Below are positions 6,658-12,674 of a stretch of 16,284 bases of DNA, piece after piece. The stretch is from Patulibacter sp052039575. GTDB taxonomy: Bacteria; Actinomycetota; Thermoleophilia; Solirubrobacterales; Solirubrobacteraceae. The translations under genes were made by a program, and so were the position numbers. The number at the start of each line of letters is the position of its first letter. The stretch's first letter is position 1. The stretch spans positions 1 to 16,284 of the forward strand of contig JBQGEK010000177.1 in assembly GCA_052039575.1 (NCBI GenBank), written 5' to 3'. The notes below the pieces were generated by a model. It saw only the letters and a program-made list of their open reading frames with translations. It was not told the DNA's origin and did not search any database.

Positions 6658-7359
6658 GTGCAGATCGACGTCCTGACGCTGTTTCCCGAATGGTTCAGCT
6701 GGTTCGACGAGCAGCGGCACGTTCGCAACGCGGCCGATGCTGGCCACGGGGTCCGCACGTTCAACCCGCGGGACTACACGACGACCACCGCCCGCCAGGT
6801 CGACGACACCCCCTACGGCGGCGGCGCCGGGATGGTGCTGCGGGTCGACGTGATGGAGCAGGCGCTGCGCGGCGTCTACGGAGAGGACCCGGTCGACCTC
6901 CGCACCCACCGGCGCGTGATCGCGCTGACGCCCGGGGGACGGGTGCTCGACGACGCCTACGTCGACGAGCTCGCCGCCGAGCCCGAGGGGATCACCCTGC
7001 TCTGCGGACGCTACGAGGGCTTCGACGAGCGGATCGTCCAGCACTTCTGCTCGGACACCCTGTCGATCGGGCGCTACGTCCTGGCGGGTGGTGAGCTGGC
7101 GGCGATGGTCGTCTGCGATGCGGTCCTGCGCAAGCTGCCCGGCACGCTCGGCCACGCCGACTCGGCGGTCGAGGAGAGCTTCAGCGTCGCGCTCGACGGC
7201 GACCCCGAGTACCCGCACTACACGCGTCCGGCGGAGTACCGCGGCTGGAAGGTGCCCGACGTGCTGCTCTCGGGGCACCACGCCGAGATCGACACGTGGC
7301 GCCGGGCTCGGAGTCGCGAACGCGGCGACTCGGGGTCGCGACTCGGGCGCGAGCCGTAG
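6658..7359 (+). CDS. trmD: tRNA (guanine-N1)-methyltransferase TrmD
   Basis: TrmD methylates G37 of tRNAs reading CNN codons, preventing +1 frameshifting. It is a dimeric SPOUT enzyme with a trefoil knot that binds SAM. At 233 aa the usual motifs are present: MQIDVLTLFPEWF, DDTPYGGGAGMV, LLCGRYEGFDERI (from residue 114), LSIGRYVLAGGE (135-146), RKLPGTLG, PHYTRPAEYRGW and the C-terminal helical region. Arg158 matches the G36-contacting arginine of the Haemophilus enzyme. The general-base aspartate in the usual EDSF motif is Glu173 here (EESF). The GTG start is 3 nt after rimM. The last 19 residues (from about nt 7303) are Arg/Ser/Gly-rich and encoded by short DNA repeats, perhaps a late extension. 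Confidence 0.96.
   Translation: MQIDVLTLFPEWFSWFDEQRHVRNAADAGHGVRTFNPRDYTTTTARQVDDTPYGGGAGMVLRVDVMEQALRGVYGEDPVDLRTHRRVIALTPGGRVLDDAYVDELAAEPEGITLLCGRYEGFDERIVQHFCSDTLSIGRYVLAGGELAAMVVCDAVLRKLPGTLGHADSAVEESFSVALDGDPEYPHYTRPAEYRGWKVPDVLLSGHHAEIDTWRRARSRERGDSGSRLGREP
7311..7347 (+). repeat. Inverted and direct repeats at the 3' end of trmD
   Basis: GAGTCGC (7311-7317) is followed after 7 nt by its reverse complement GCGACTC (7325-7331). GCGACTCGGG occurs twice, at 7325-7334 and 7338-7347, with a 13-nt period. The region encodes the low-complexity tail of TrmD. It could fold into an RNA hairpin just before the operon end. Confidence 0.6.
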
Positions 7360-7405
7360 CCGTCGGCTGGCCGCACGCGCCGAACCCTCAGCGCGCAGCG
7401 ACGGC
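7359..7405 (+). terminator. Possible composite terminator after trmD
   Basis: GCCGTC (7359-7364) can pair with GACGGC (7400-7405), enclosing an inner CGCGC/GCGCG hairpin (7376-7380 with 7391-7395). It begins at the last base of the trmD stop and ends 8 nt before the rplS -10 element. There is no T-run and the structure has bulges, so support is modest. Confidence 0.25.
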
Positions 7406-7413
7406 CGCTTCGC

Positions 7414-7419
7414 TAGATT
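7414..7419 (+). promoter_or_regulatory. -10 element (TAGATT) for rplS
   Basis: TAGATT matches TANNNT and opens an unusually AT-rich stretch for this window. A start point near 7426 would give a leader of about 54 nt before the rplS ATG. This would separate rplS-lepB from the rpsP operon transcriptionally. Confidence 0.5.
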
Positions 7420-7436
7420 GTTCATCTTGCCCGGAT

Positions 7437-7456
7437 CACGCGTTGGTGCGTGTTTT
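7437..7456 (+). promoter_or_regulatory. Leader hairpin followed by TTTT upstream of rplS
   Basis: CACGC (7437-7441) pairs with GCGTG (7448-7452) around a 6-nt loop and is followed at once by TTTT (7453-7456). This is the shape of a weak intrinsic terminator lying inside the predicted rplS leader, so attenuation is possible. The stem is only 5 bp. Confidence 0.35.
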
Positions 7457-7479
7457 CCGACCACCCGGGCCCCTCGCTA

Positions 7480-7932
7480 ATGACGACCGTGATCGAGAAG
7501 CTCGAGCGTGAACAGCTCCGCTCGCAACCCGACTTCCAGCCTGGTGACCGCGTCCGCGTGCACTTCCAGGTCGTGGAGGGCACGCGTCGCCGTACGCAGG
7601 TCTTCGAAGGCATCGTGATCAAGCGCCAGGGCCACGGTGCTCGCGAGACGTTCACCGTCCGCAAGCAGTCGTTCGGCGTCGGCGTGGAGCGGACGTTCCC
7701 GCTCAGCTCTCCCAAGATCGAGAAGATCGACGTCGCGGCTCGCGGCGACGTGCGGCGCGCCAAGCTCTACTACCTGCGCGGTCGGGTCGGCAAGGCCGCC
7801 CGCGTGCGCGAGAAGCGCTACGTGGCGCCGGAGAAGGTCGCCCCCGAGGCGGCTGCTCCGGTCGACGAGACCCCCGCGACGGAGAGCCCCGCCGTCGAAG
7901 CCGCTGCCGACACGTCTTCGGACGAGTCCTAG
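7480..7932 (+). CDS. rplS: 50S ribosomal protein L19
   Basis: L19 lies at the subunit interface of the 50S subunit. The core (about residues 1-113) shows TVIEKLEREQLRSQPDFQPG, VRVHFQVVEGTRRRTQVFEG, RGHGARETFTVRK-like sequence (GHGARETFTVRKQSFGVGVE) and AKLYYLRGRVGKAARVREK, all typical. At 150 aa it is about 35 residues longer than the usual L19; the extra C-terminal tail is Pro/Ala/Glu-rich and ends in Ser/Asp, and is probably disordered. The ATG at 7480 is chosen because MTTVIEKLE matches family N-termini. An in-frame GTG at 7450 would add ten residues (FSDHPGPSL...) not typical of the family. No Shine-Dalgarno is visible. lepB follows after 12 nt. Confidence 0.94.
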   Translation: MTTVIEKLEREQLRSQPDFQPGDRVRVHFQVVEGTRRRTQVFEGIVIKRQGHGARETFTVRKQSFGVGVERTFPLSSPKIEKIDVAARGDVRRAKLYYLRGRVGKAARVREKRYVAPEKVAPEAAAPVDETPATESPAVEAAADTSSDES

Positions 7933-7944
7933 CCGCTTCGTCAC

Positions 7945-8661
7945 GTGGCCGCCGACGCGACATCCCCTCAGCCCGGGGCTGAGGGGACGGGGAAGAAGTC
8001 CAAGCGACGGATTCACCCGCTCGTCGAGCTCGTCGGCCTCGTGGTCCTGGCGCTGCTTCTCGCGCTCGGCATCCAGAAGTTCCTCGTCAAGCCGTACCAG
8101 ATCCCCAGCGGGTCGATGCTGCCGACGCTGGAGATCAAGCAGCGCGTGCTGGTCGATCGGATCTCGCCGCGGCTCGGATCGGACCCGAGCGTCGGTGACA
8201 TCGTGGTCTTCCATCCGCCGCGCGGTGCGGAGCCCGGAGACTCGGGCCTCGAGCCCGAGGTCGGCTCGACCGCACCCGGCGTCTGCGCCGAGGCCGACAG
8301 CATCCCCGACGGCAAGCCGTGCGCGAAGTCGGTCGGTGGGACGTGGAACGGCGAGAACTACATCAAGCGGGTCGTCGCGGGTCCCGGTGATCTGATCGCC
8401 GTCCGCGAGGGTCGCGTGATCCTCAACGGCGAGCGCGTCGACGAGCCCTACATCAGCAACACCTGCAAGGGCCAGACGACGTCCGGCAGCCCCTGCACGC
8501 TGCCGCGCGCGATCCGCGTGCCGGCCGGGCACTACTACATGATGGGCGACAACCGCGGGGAGTCGAACGACTCGCGGTTCTGGGGCCCCGTGCCGCGCGA
8601 TGCCGTGGTCGGCAAGGCGTTCGCCACCTACTGGCCGCCCAACCGGATCGGTGGCGTCTAG
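7945..8661 (+). CDS. lepB: Signal peptidase I
   Basis: LepB cleaves signal peptides from exported proteins on the outer face of the membrane. The 238-aa product has a short basic N-terminus, one transmembrane helix (about residues 26-45), then the catalytic domain. The nucleophile is Ser57 in IPSGSMLPT and the general base is Lys141 in NYIKRVVAGPGD; box E is GDNRGESNDSRFWGPV (201-216). Between box C and the lysine lies a Pro/Gly/acid-rich insert (about 93-135). Four cysteines (114, 126, 174, 184) all lie in the extracytoplasmic part and may form disulfides. The GTG start is 12 nt after rplS without a clear ribosome binding site. The rplS-lepB-rnhB order is common in Gram-positive bacteria. 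Confidence 0.96.
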   Translation: MAADATSPQPGAEGTGKKSKRRIHPLVELVGLVVLALLLALGIQKFLVKPYQIPSGSMLPTLEIKQRVLVDRISPRLGSDPSVGDIVVFHPPRGAEPGDSGLEPEVGSTAPGVCAEADSIPDGKPCAKSVGGTWNGENYIKRVVAGPGDLIAVREGRVILNGERVDEPYISNTCKGQTTSGSPCTLPRAIRVPAGHYYMMGDNRGESNDSRFWGPVPRDAVVGKAFATYWPPNRIGGV

Positions 8662-8676
8662 CCGTCGGCTGACGGC
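8661..8676 (+). terminator. Candidate lepB terminator hairpin
   Basis: GCCGTC (8661-8666) pairs perfectly with GACGGC (8671-8676) around a GGCT loop, starting at the last base of the lepB stop codon. It ends 3 nt before the rnhB -10 element. No T-run follows. Confidence 0.4.
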
Positions 8677-8679
8677 GCG

Positions 8680-8685
8680 TACCCT
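8680..8685 (+). promoter_or_regulatory. -10 element (TACCCT) giving a leaderless rnhB transcript
   Basis: TACCCT is followed by 6 nt and then GTG at 8692, the expected position of the transcription start. This supports GTG 8692 over the in-frame ATG at 8698, two codons later. Confidence 0.55.
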
Positions 8686-8691
8686 CGGGGT

Positions 8692-9330
8692 GTGCGCATG
8701 AGTCGCGGGCGGACGCTGGTCGAGCACGACCGCCGGACCGGGGCACGGTGGGTGGTCGGCGCCGACGAAGCTGGGCGCGGCTGCCTCGCCGGTCCGCTGG
8801 TCGCCGGTGCGGTGCTGTTCGATCTGCACCGGATCGGACCGACCGAGGTCCGTGCGCTCGGGGCGCTCGACGACTCGAAGAAGCACAAGGAGGAGGAGCG
8901 CGAGCGCCTGTTCGGCGTCGTGTTGCGCCTGGCCGTGCGGGTCGGCGTGGCGAGTCGCTGCGTCGAGGGGCTGGACGCCCGCGGGTTGCACGTGACGAAT
9001 CTCGAGGCGCTCGGCGCGGCGGCCCGCTCCGTCGCGCGTCCCGGTGCGCTCTGCCGGTTCGACGGCTTCGGCGTCCCCGACGTCGGCTACGCCCAGGAGC
9101 GGGTGGTCGGGGGAGACCATCTCAGCGCGGCGATCGCCGCCGCGTCGATCGTGGCCAAAGTCACCCGCGACCGCTTCATGCACCGGGCGCACGAACGCCA
9201 CCCGGAGTGGAACTTCGCGCAGCACAAGGGCTACGGCACCGCCGCGCACCAGGACGCGATCCGCACGCACGGGATCAACGCCCTGCACCGCCGCTCGTTC
9301 AAGTCCGTGGCCTACGCCGGACTGGACTGA
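8692..9330 (+). CDS. rnhB: Ribonuclease HII
   Basis: RNase HII cuts RNA in RNA/DNA hybrids and removes single misincorporated ribonucleotides from DNA. The 212-aa product has the family motifs VVGADEAGRGCLAGPLVAGAV, LDDSKKHKEEERERL, FDGFGVP and DHLSAAIAAASIVAKVTRDR, and the C-terminal HPEWNFAQHKGYGT region. The four acidic catalytic residues map to Asp25, Glu26, Asp124 and Asp160, so the enzyme should be active. The GTG start is favoured by a TANNNT element six nt upstream. It converges on yraN, with 30 nt between the two stop codons. Confidence 0.96.
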   Translation: MRMSRGRTLVEHDRRTGARWVVGADEAGRGCLAGPLVAGAVLFDLHRIGPTEVRALGALDDSKKHKEEERERLFGVVLRLAVRVGVASRCVEGLDARGLHVTNLEALGAAARSVARPGALCRFDGFGVPDVGYAQERVVGGDHLSAAIAAASIVAKVTRDRFMHRAHERHPEWNFAQHKGYGTAAHQDAIRTHGINALHRRSFKSVAYAGLD

Positions 9331-9360
9331 ACCGGCCCGAGAGCCGAGGTCGCGCGGGTC

Positions 9361-9756
9361 CTAGAACGCCGCCTCGATCTGGTCGAGCGCCCGCAGGTTG
9401 CCGGTTCGATCGACGGTGACCAGGATCGCGTCGAAGCGGATCTCGTCGGTCCGCGGGCGGTCCGGGTTCTCGGCCAGCCAGGCGGCGGCGAGCCGGCGGA
9501 CCTGGGCGCGCTTGCGCTCGTGCAACGACGTCCACGGGACGGTGGCGCCGTGCGCGACGCGGGTCTTGACCTCGCAGAACACGAGCGACCGGTCGTCGGC
9601 CGCCACCAGGTCGATCTCGCCGTGGCGCGTCCGGGCCTGGGCGGCGACGACGCGGTAGCCGCGACGTTCCAGGTGCAGGCGAGCGTACTGCTCACCCTTC
9701 ACGCCGATTCGGCGGCGGCGGTCGGTGGCGGTCGGGGACGGTGCGGTGCCTGACAT
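9361..9756 (-). CDS. yraN: YraN/UPF0102 family nuclease-like protein
   Basis: The protein is 131 aa. It has the restriction-endonuclease-like fold signature of the UPF0102 family: GEQYARLHLERRGYRVV, then RHGEIDLVAADDRSLVFCEVKTR. Acidic and lysine residues of the presumed metal site are Glu22, Asp49, Glu62 and Lys64. The biochemical role of the family is poorly defined; it is usually encoded near rnhB, comM and dprA and is suspected to act on DNA. The frame stays open for over 500 codons upstream opposite comM, but the first fitting start is the ATG at 9756, preceded on its strand by TAGCGT with a 7-nt spacer. That makes it leaderless and divergent from comM. Confidence 0.92.
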   Translation of the reverse strand: MSGTAPSPTATDRRRRIGVKGEQYARLHLERRGYRVVAAQARTRHGEIDLVAADDRSLVFCEVKTRVAHGATVPWTSLHERKRAQVRRLAAAWLAENPDRPRTDEIRFDAILVTVDRTGNLRALDQIEAAF

Positions 9757-9763
9757 CGGTCGG

Positions 9764-9769
9764 ACGCTA
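9764..9769 (-). promoter_or_regulatory. -10 element (TAGCGT) giving a leaderless yraN transcript
   Basis: Read on the minus strand, TAGCGT is followed by 7 nt and the yraN ATG. The identical hexamer at the same 7-nt spacing precedes comM on the other strand. Confidence 0.55.
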
Positions 9770-9846
9770 GGCGGCGGCGTACGACGTGGGGTGGTGTTCC
9801 TATGCCGACATCGCGCCAGAGTCGTGCCGCATCTGCGACGGGTTCG

Positions 9847-9852
9847 TAGCCT
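9847..9852 (+). promoter_or_regulatory. Possible second upstream -10 element (TAGCCT) for comM
   Basis: TAGCCT lies 94 nt before the comM ATG. It would start a transcript running through the CGAATC/GATTCG dyad. The frame from GTG 9856 is continuous with comM, but its 30 extra codons do not look like ComM. Low confidence. Confidence 0.25.
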
Positions 9853-9864
9853 GCGGTGGAGCAA

Positions 9865-9882
9865 CGAATCCACCGTGATTCG
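9865..9882 (+). promoter_or_regulatory. Dyad (CGAATC-N6-GATTCG) in the yraN-comM divergent region
   Basis: A perfect 6-bp inverted repeat with a 6-nt spacer lies 50 nt before the comM -10 element. It could be an operator or an RNA hairpin. It does not match the actinobacterial LexA box (CGAAC-N4-GTTCG). The 189-nt divergent region otherwise holds only the promoter elements listed. Confidence 0.3.
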
Positions 9883-9932
9883 GGTGCGGTCTCGGCACGT
9901 TCTCCCGGCAGAGACGCAACGCCCCGCCGACC

Positions 9933-9938
9933 TAGCGT
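9933..9938 (+). promoter_or_regulatory. -10 element (TAGCGT) giving a leaderless comM transcript
   Basis: TAGCGT is followed by 7 nt and the ATG at 9946, which encodes the standard ComM N-terminus MLARVETFTLDGL. This decides the start in favour of 9946 over the in-frame GTG at 9856. Confidence 0.6.
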
Positions 9939-9945
9939 GGCCGAC

Positions 9946-11448
9946 ATGTTGGCGCGTGTGGAGACGTTCACCCTCGACGGCCTCGACGCCCGCCCGGTGA
10001 CGGTCGAAGTCGATGTCCGCCCCGGACTGCCGGCGTTCACGATCGTCGGGCTCGGGGACCTGGCGGTGCGCGAGTCGCGCGAGCGGGTCCGATCCGCGCT
10101 CGGCAACCAGGGGTTCGAGCTGCCCCAGCGCCGGATCACGGTCAACTTGGCTCCGGCGAGCCTGCCCAAGGGCGGGCCGGGCTTCGACCTGGCGATCGCG
10201 GTGGCGCTGCTCGCCGCCAGCGGGCAGGCCCCCGGTGTCGATCTGGAGGGCGTCGCCGTGGTCGGCGAGCTCTCGCTCGGCGGGGCGGTCCGGGCCGGTC
10301 GGGGTGCGCTGGTGGTCGCGGAGGGCGCCCGCACGGTCGGCCTGGGCCGACTGGTGCTGCCCGAGGATCAGGTCGCCGAAGCCCAGCTGGTCTCGTCGCT
10401 GCTGATCCGGGGGGTGCGGACGCTGCGCGAGACGCTCAGCGCGCTGGCCCGGACGGACGCCGAGCCGCCCCGAGCCCCCGTGCTGGAGCGGGACGGCGCG
10501 GTGACGCCACCGGACGAGCTCGACCTGGCCGACGTGCGCGGTCAGCGGCTCGCCCGACGGGCCCTCGAAGTCGCTGCGGCCGGGAGCCACAGCATGCTGC
10601 TCGTCGGTCCGCCGGGATCGGGCAAGACGATGCTCGCGCGGCGACTGCCGGGGCTGCTGCCGGCGATGCGGACGTCGGAGGCGCTCGAGGTCACGCGGAT
10701 CCACAGCGTCTGCGGCCTGCACGACGGGGGAGGCCTGATCACCGGACGGCCGTTCCGGGCCCCGCACCACGCCACGTCCGCCGCCGGGCTCGTCGGCGGT
10801 GGGTCGGTGCCGCGGCCGGGGGAGATCACGCTCGCCCACCGCGGCGTTCTGTTCTTGGACGAACTGCCCGAGTTCCGGCGCGACGCGCTCGAAGCGCTGC
10901 GTCAGCCGCTCGAGGACTCTCGGGTGTCGGTGCTCCGTCAGGGTCGGACCCGTGTCTTCCCGGCCCGCACGCTGCTGCTCGCGGCCGCGAATCCGTGTCC
11001 GTGCGGGTACGCGGGGTCGGCACGATGTCGCTGCAGCGACGCGGATCTGGACCGCTACCGACGCAAGCTGAGCGGGCCACTGCTCGACCGGGTCGACCTG
11101 CACGTCCACTGTCCGCGGCCCACGCCCGAGGAGATCGCCGGACCGCCGTCGGCGTCGACCGCGGATGCCCGGGATCGCGTCGCGGCGGCGCGGGAGTTCC
11201 GCGGCGACCGTCACCGCGCCGGCGGCCCCCGGCCGCTCGACGCCGACCTCGACCGTCCGGCGGCCGAGGTGCTCAACCAGTGCTACGTCCGTGGAGCCCT
11301 GTCGGCACGGGGGCGGGCACGGGTGTTGCGGCTGGCACGCACGATCGCCGATCTCGAGGCATCGCGCACGATCGGGTCCGCGCACGTCGCCGAGGCCCTG
11401 CACCTGCGTCAGCAGGTCGAGGAGACGGACGGGGCGGTGGCGGCATGA
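9946..11448 (+). CDS. comM: ComM/YifB family Mg-chelatase-like AAA+ helicase
   Basis: ComM is a hexameric AAA+ helicase that promotes branch migration during natural transformation and recombination. The 500-aa product has the N-terminal Lon-protease-like domain (about 1-165, with VRPGLPAFTIVGL and ASLPKGGPGFDLAIA), then the ChlI-type AAA+ domain. Walker A is GPPGSGKT (221-228) and Walker B is GVLFLDE (300-306). The cysteine cluster NPCPCG...CRCS (349-364), thought to bind zinc in this family, is complete. The C-terminal lid contains LSGPLLDRVDLHV and the RG-A-LSARG-RVLRLARTIADLE element. The ATG at 9946 is supported by TAGCGT seven nt upstream. The stop overlaps the dprA start (ATGA), so ComM and DprA, both competence factors, are coupled. 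Confidence 0.95.
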   Translation: MLARVETFTLDGLDARPVTVEVDVRPGLPAFTIVGLGDLAVRESRERVRSALGNQGFELPQRRITVNLAPASLPKGGPGFDLAIAVALLAASGQAPGVDLEGVAVVGELSLGGAVRAGRGALVVAEGARTVGLGRLVLPEDQVAEAQLVSSLLIRGVRTLRETLSALARTDAEPPRAPVLERDGAVTPPDELDLADVRGQRLARRALEVAAAGSHSMLLVGPPGSGKTMLARRLPGLLPAMRTSEALEVTRIHSVCGLHDGGGLITGRPFRAPHHATSAAGLVGGGSVPRPGEITLAHRGVLFLDELPEFRRDALEALRQPLEDSRVSVLRQGRTRVFPARTLLLAAANPCPCGYAGSARCRCSDADLDRYRRKLSGPLLDRVDLHVHCPRPTPEEIAGPPSASTADARDRVAAAREFRGDRHRAGGPRPLDADLDRPAAEVLNQCYVRGALSARGRARVLRLARTIADLEASRTIGSAHVAEALHLRQQVEETDGAVAA

Positions 11449-12623
11449 GGGCCTGCGTGGCGTGTCTGCGGCGGACCGAGCTGCTGCGGGACCTGAGTCC
11501 CGCGATCGACCGGCGATTCCGCCAGCGCCGACCGTCCGGGCTGCTGACGCTCGACGACGCGGCGCTGGTCCGGGCGCTGACCGGTCCGGCCGAGCGTCAC
11601 GAGCGCCGCCCGACGCCGAGCAGCGACGACGAGTTGCTGCAGCGCTGTGCGCATCACGAGCGCGAGGACGGCGTGACCGCGATCTGCCGTCACGACGACG
11701 GCTATCCGCCGAAGCTGCTCGAACTGGCCGATCCGCCGGCGGTCCTGCACGTGCTCGGCGGGCTCGATCGCTGGCGGGCGGTGCTCGGCACCGATGGGGC
11801 GCGGCCCGCGGTTGCGATCGTCGGCGGGCGTCAGGCGCCGGCGGACGCGCGGGCGGTGGCGCAACGGTTCGCGCAGGCGCTGGCGGCGGCGGGAGTGACG
11901 GTGATCAGCGGGCTGGCCTTCGGCATCGACGCGGCGGCGCACGGCGGTGCACTGATCGGCACCGCGGAAACCGGGGCCGAGGGCGGCTCGACCGTGGCGG
12001 TGCTGGCCGGCGGTCCCGAGCGGTCGTCTCCGGCCCGCAACCGTGCGTTGCACAGACGGATCGCCCGGGACGGCGTGGTCGTCAGCGAGATGGCGCCGGG
12101 CACGACGCCCCGGCCGTGGGGCTTCCCCGCCCGCAACCGGCTGATCGCCGCGCTAGCCGACGTGACGATCGTGATCGCCGCGGCGACGCGATCCGGATCG
12201 CTGAGCACCGCGCACTTCGCGCTCGACCTGGAGCGGCCCGTCGGGGTCGTGCCCGGGGCGATCTCCTCGCCGGCCTTCGGTGGGTCCAACCGACTTCTGC
12301 GCGACGAACCGGGCACCTCGGTGGTGCTCGAGCCCGACGACGTGCGGTCGCTGCTCGGCGACGGCGCGGGCCAGATCGCCTTGCCGATCGTCGCGGTGGA
12401 CCCGCTGGCCGGCCTCGAGGGGCTGGCGCGCGAGCTCGGGGAACGACTTGCCGGCGGTCCGCGCACGATCGAGCAGCTGCTCGTCGGCCACGACCCATCC
12501 GAGGTCCTCGGATGCCTGGCGGACCTGGAAGCTCGCGGACGGCTGCGCCGCGACTTCGACGGCGGGATCAGCGTGGTTGCCTCGCCCGTTCTCGGGCCCG
12601 TCGAAGGGCGGGACGCACCGTGA
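11445..12623 (+). CDS. dprA: DNA-processing protein DprA
   Basis: DprA protects incoming single-stranded DNA during transformation and loads RecA. The 392-aa product has an N-terminal helical region, the Rossmann-like DprA domain (about 122-305) with AIVGGRQAP (Gly127/Gly128/Arg129), SGLAFGIDAAAHGGAL (from residue 155), SPARNRALHRRIARDGVVVSE-like sequence, FPARNRLIAAL (from 227) and SGSLSTAHFALDLERPVG, and a C-terminal winged-helix segment (about 335-385). The start ATG at 11445 overlaps the comM stop by 4 nt. The mature N-terminus MRACVACLRR carries a CxxC (Cys4, Cys7), unlike DprA of model species; it may bind a metal. Longer upstream frames run through comM and are shadows. Confidence 0.93.
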   Translation: MRACVACLRRTELLRDLSPAIDRRFRQRRPSGLLTLDDAALVRALTGPAERHERRPTPSSDDELLQRCAHHEREDGVTAICRHDDGYPPKLLELADPPAVLHVLGGLDRWRAVLGTDGARPAVAIVGGRQAPADARAVAQRFAQALAAAGVTVISGLAFGIDAAAHGGALIGTAETGAEGGSTVAVLAGGPERSSPARNRALHRRIARDGVVVSEMAPGTTPRPWGFPARNRLIAALADVTIVIAAATRSGSLSTAHFALDLERPVGVVPGAISSPAFGGSNRLLRDEPGTSVVLEPDDVRSLLGDGAGQIALPIVAVDPLAGLEGLARELGERLAGGPRTIEQLLVGHDPSEVLGCLADLEARGRLRRDFDGGISVVASPVLGPVEGRDAP

Positions 12624-12624
12624 G

Positions 12625-12646
12625 CACAAGGACTTCGCTCCGTGTG
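12625..12646 (+). terminator. Weak hairpin after dprA
   Basis: CACA-A-GGA (12625-12632) can pair with TCC-G-TGTG (12639-12646) around a 6-nt loop with one mismatch, starting 2 nt after the dprA stop. No T-run. It may mark the end of comM-dprA, before the thiD promoter. Confidence 0.22.
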
Positions 12647-12659
12647 GGTCCGGGCGCGG

Positions 12660-12665
12660 TAGCCT
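12660..12665 (+). promoter_or_regulatory. -10 element (TAGCCT) for thiD, near-leaderless
   Basis: TAGCCT is followed by 9 nt and the thiD ATG, predicting a leader of only two or three nucleotides. No Shine-Dalgarno sequence or TPP riboswitch fits in the 51-nt gap after dprA. Confidence 0.45.
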
Positions 12666-12674
12666 CGGTAGTCC

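Noticed and set aside
9331..9360. Possible bidirectional terminator between rnhB and yraN
   Set aside because: Only a short bulged stem (ACC-GGC with GCC-GA-GGT) can be drawn; too weak to list as a feature, although the convergent 30-nt gap is where one would be expected.
9856..9945. 30-codon N-terminal extension of comM from GTG 9856
   Set aside because: The sequence (EQRIHRDSGAVSARS...) is unlike ComM N-termini, and the ATG at 9946 has a leaderless promoter at the right distance.
9757..11403. Very long minus-strand open frame (about 550 codons) upstream of and in frame with yraN, opposite comM
   Set aside because: It is the antisense shadow of comM in GC-rich codons. The encoded sequence is Arg/Gly/His-rich and unlike any family, and the real yraN start has its own promoter.
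10995..11444. 150-codon upstream extension of dprA inside comM
   Set aside because: Arg/Pro/Gly-rich translation of comM in another frame. The ATGA overlap gives the proper start.
12624..12674. TPP riboswitch upstream of thiD
   Set aside because: The gap is 51 nt, too short for the THI element, and none of its conserved CUGAGA/ACCUGA segments are present.
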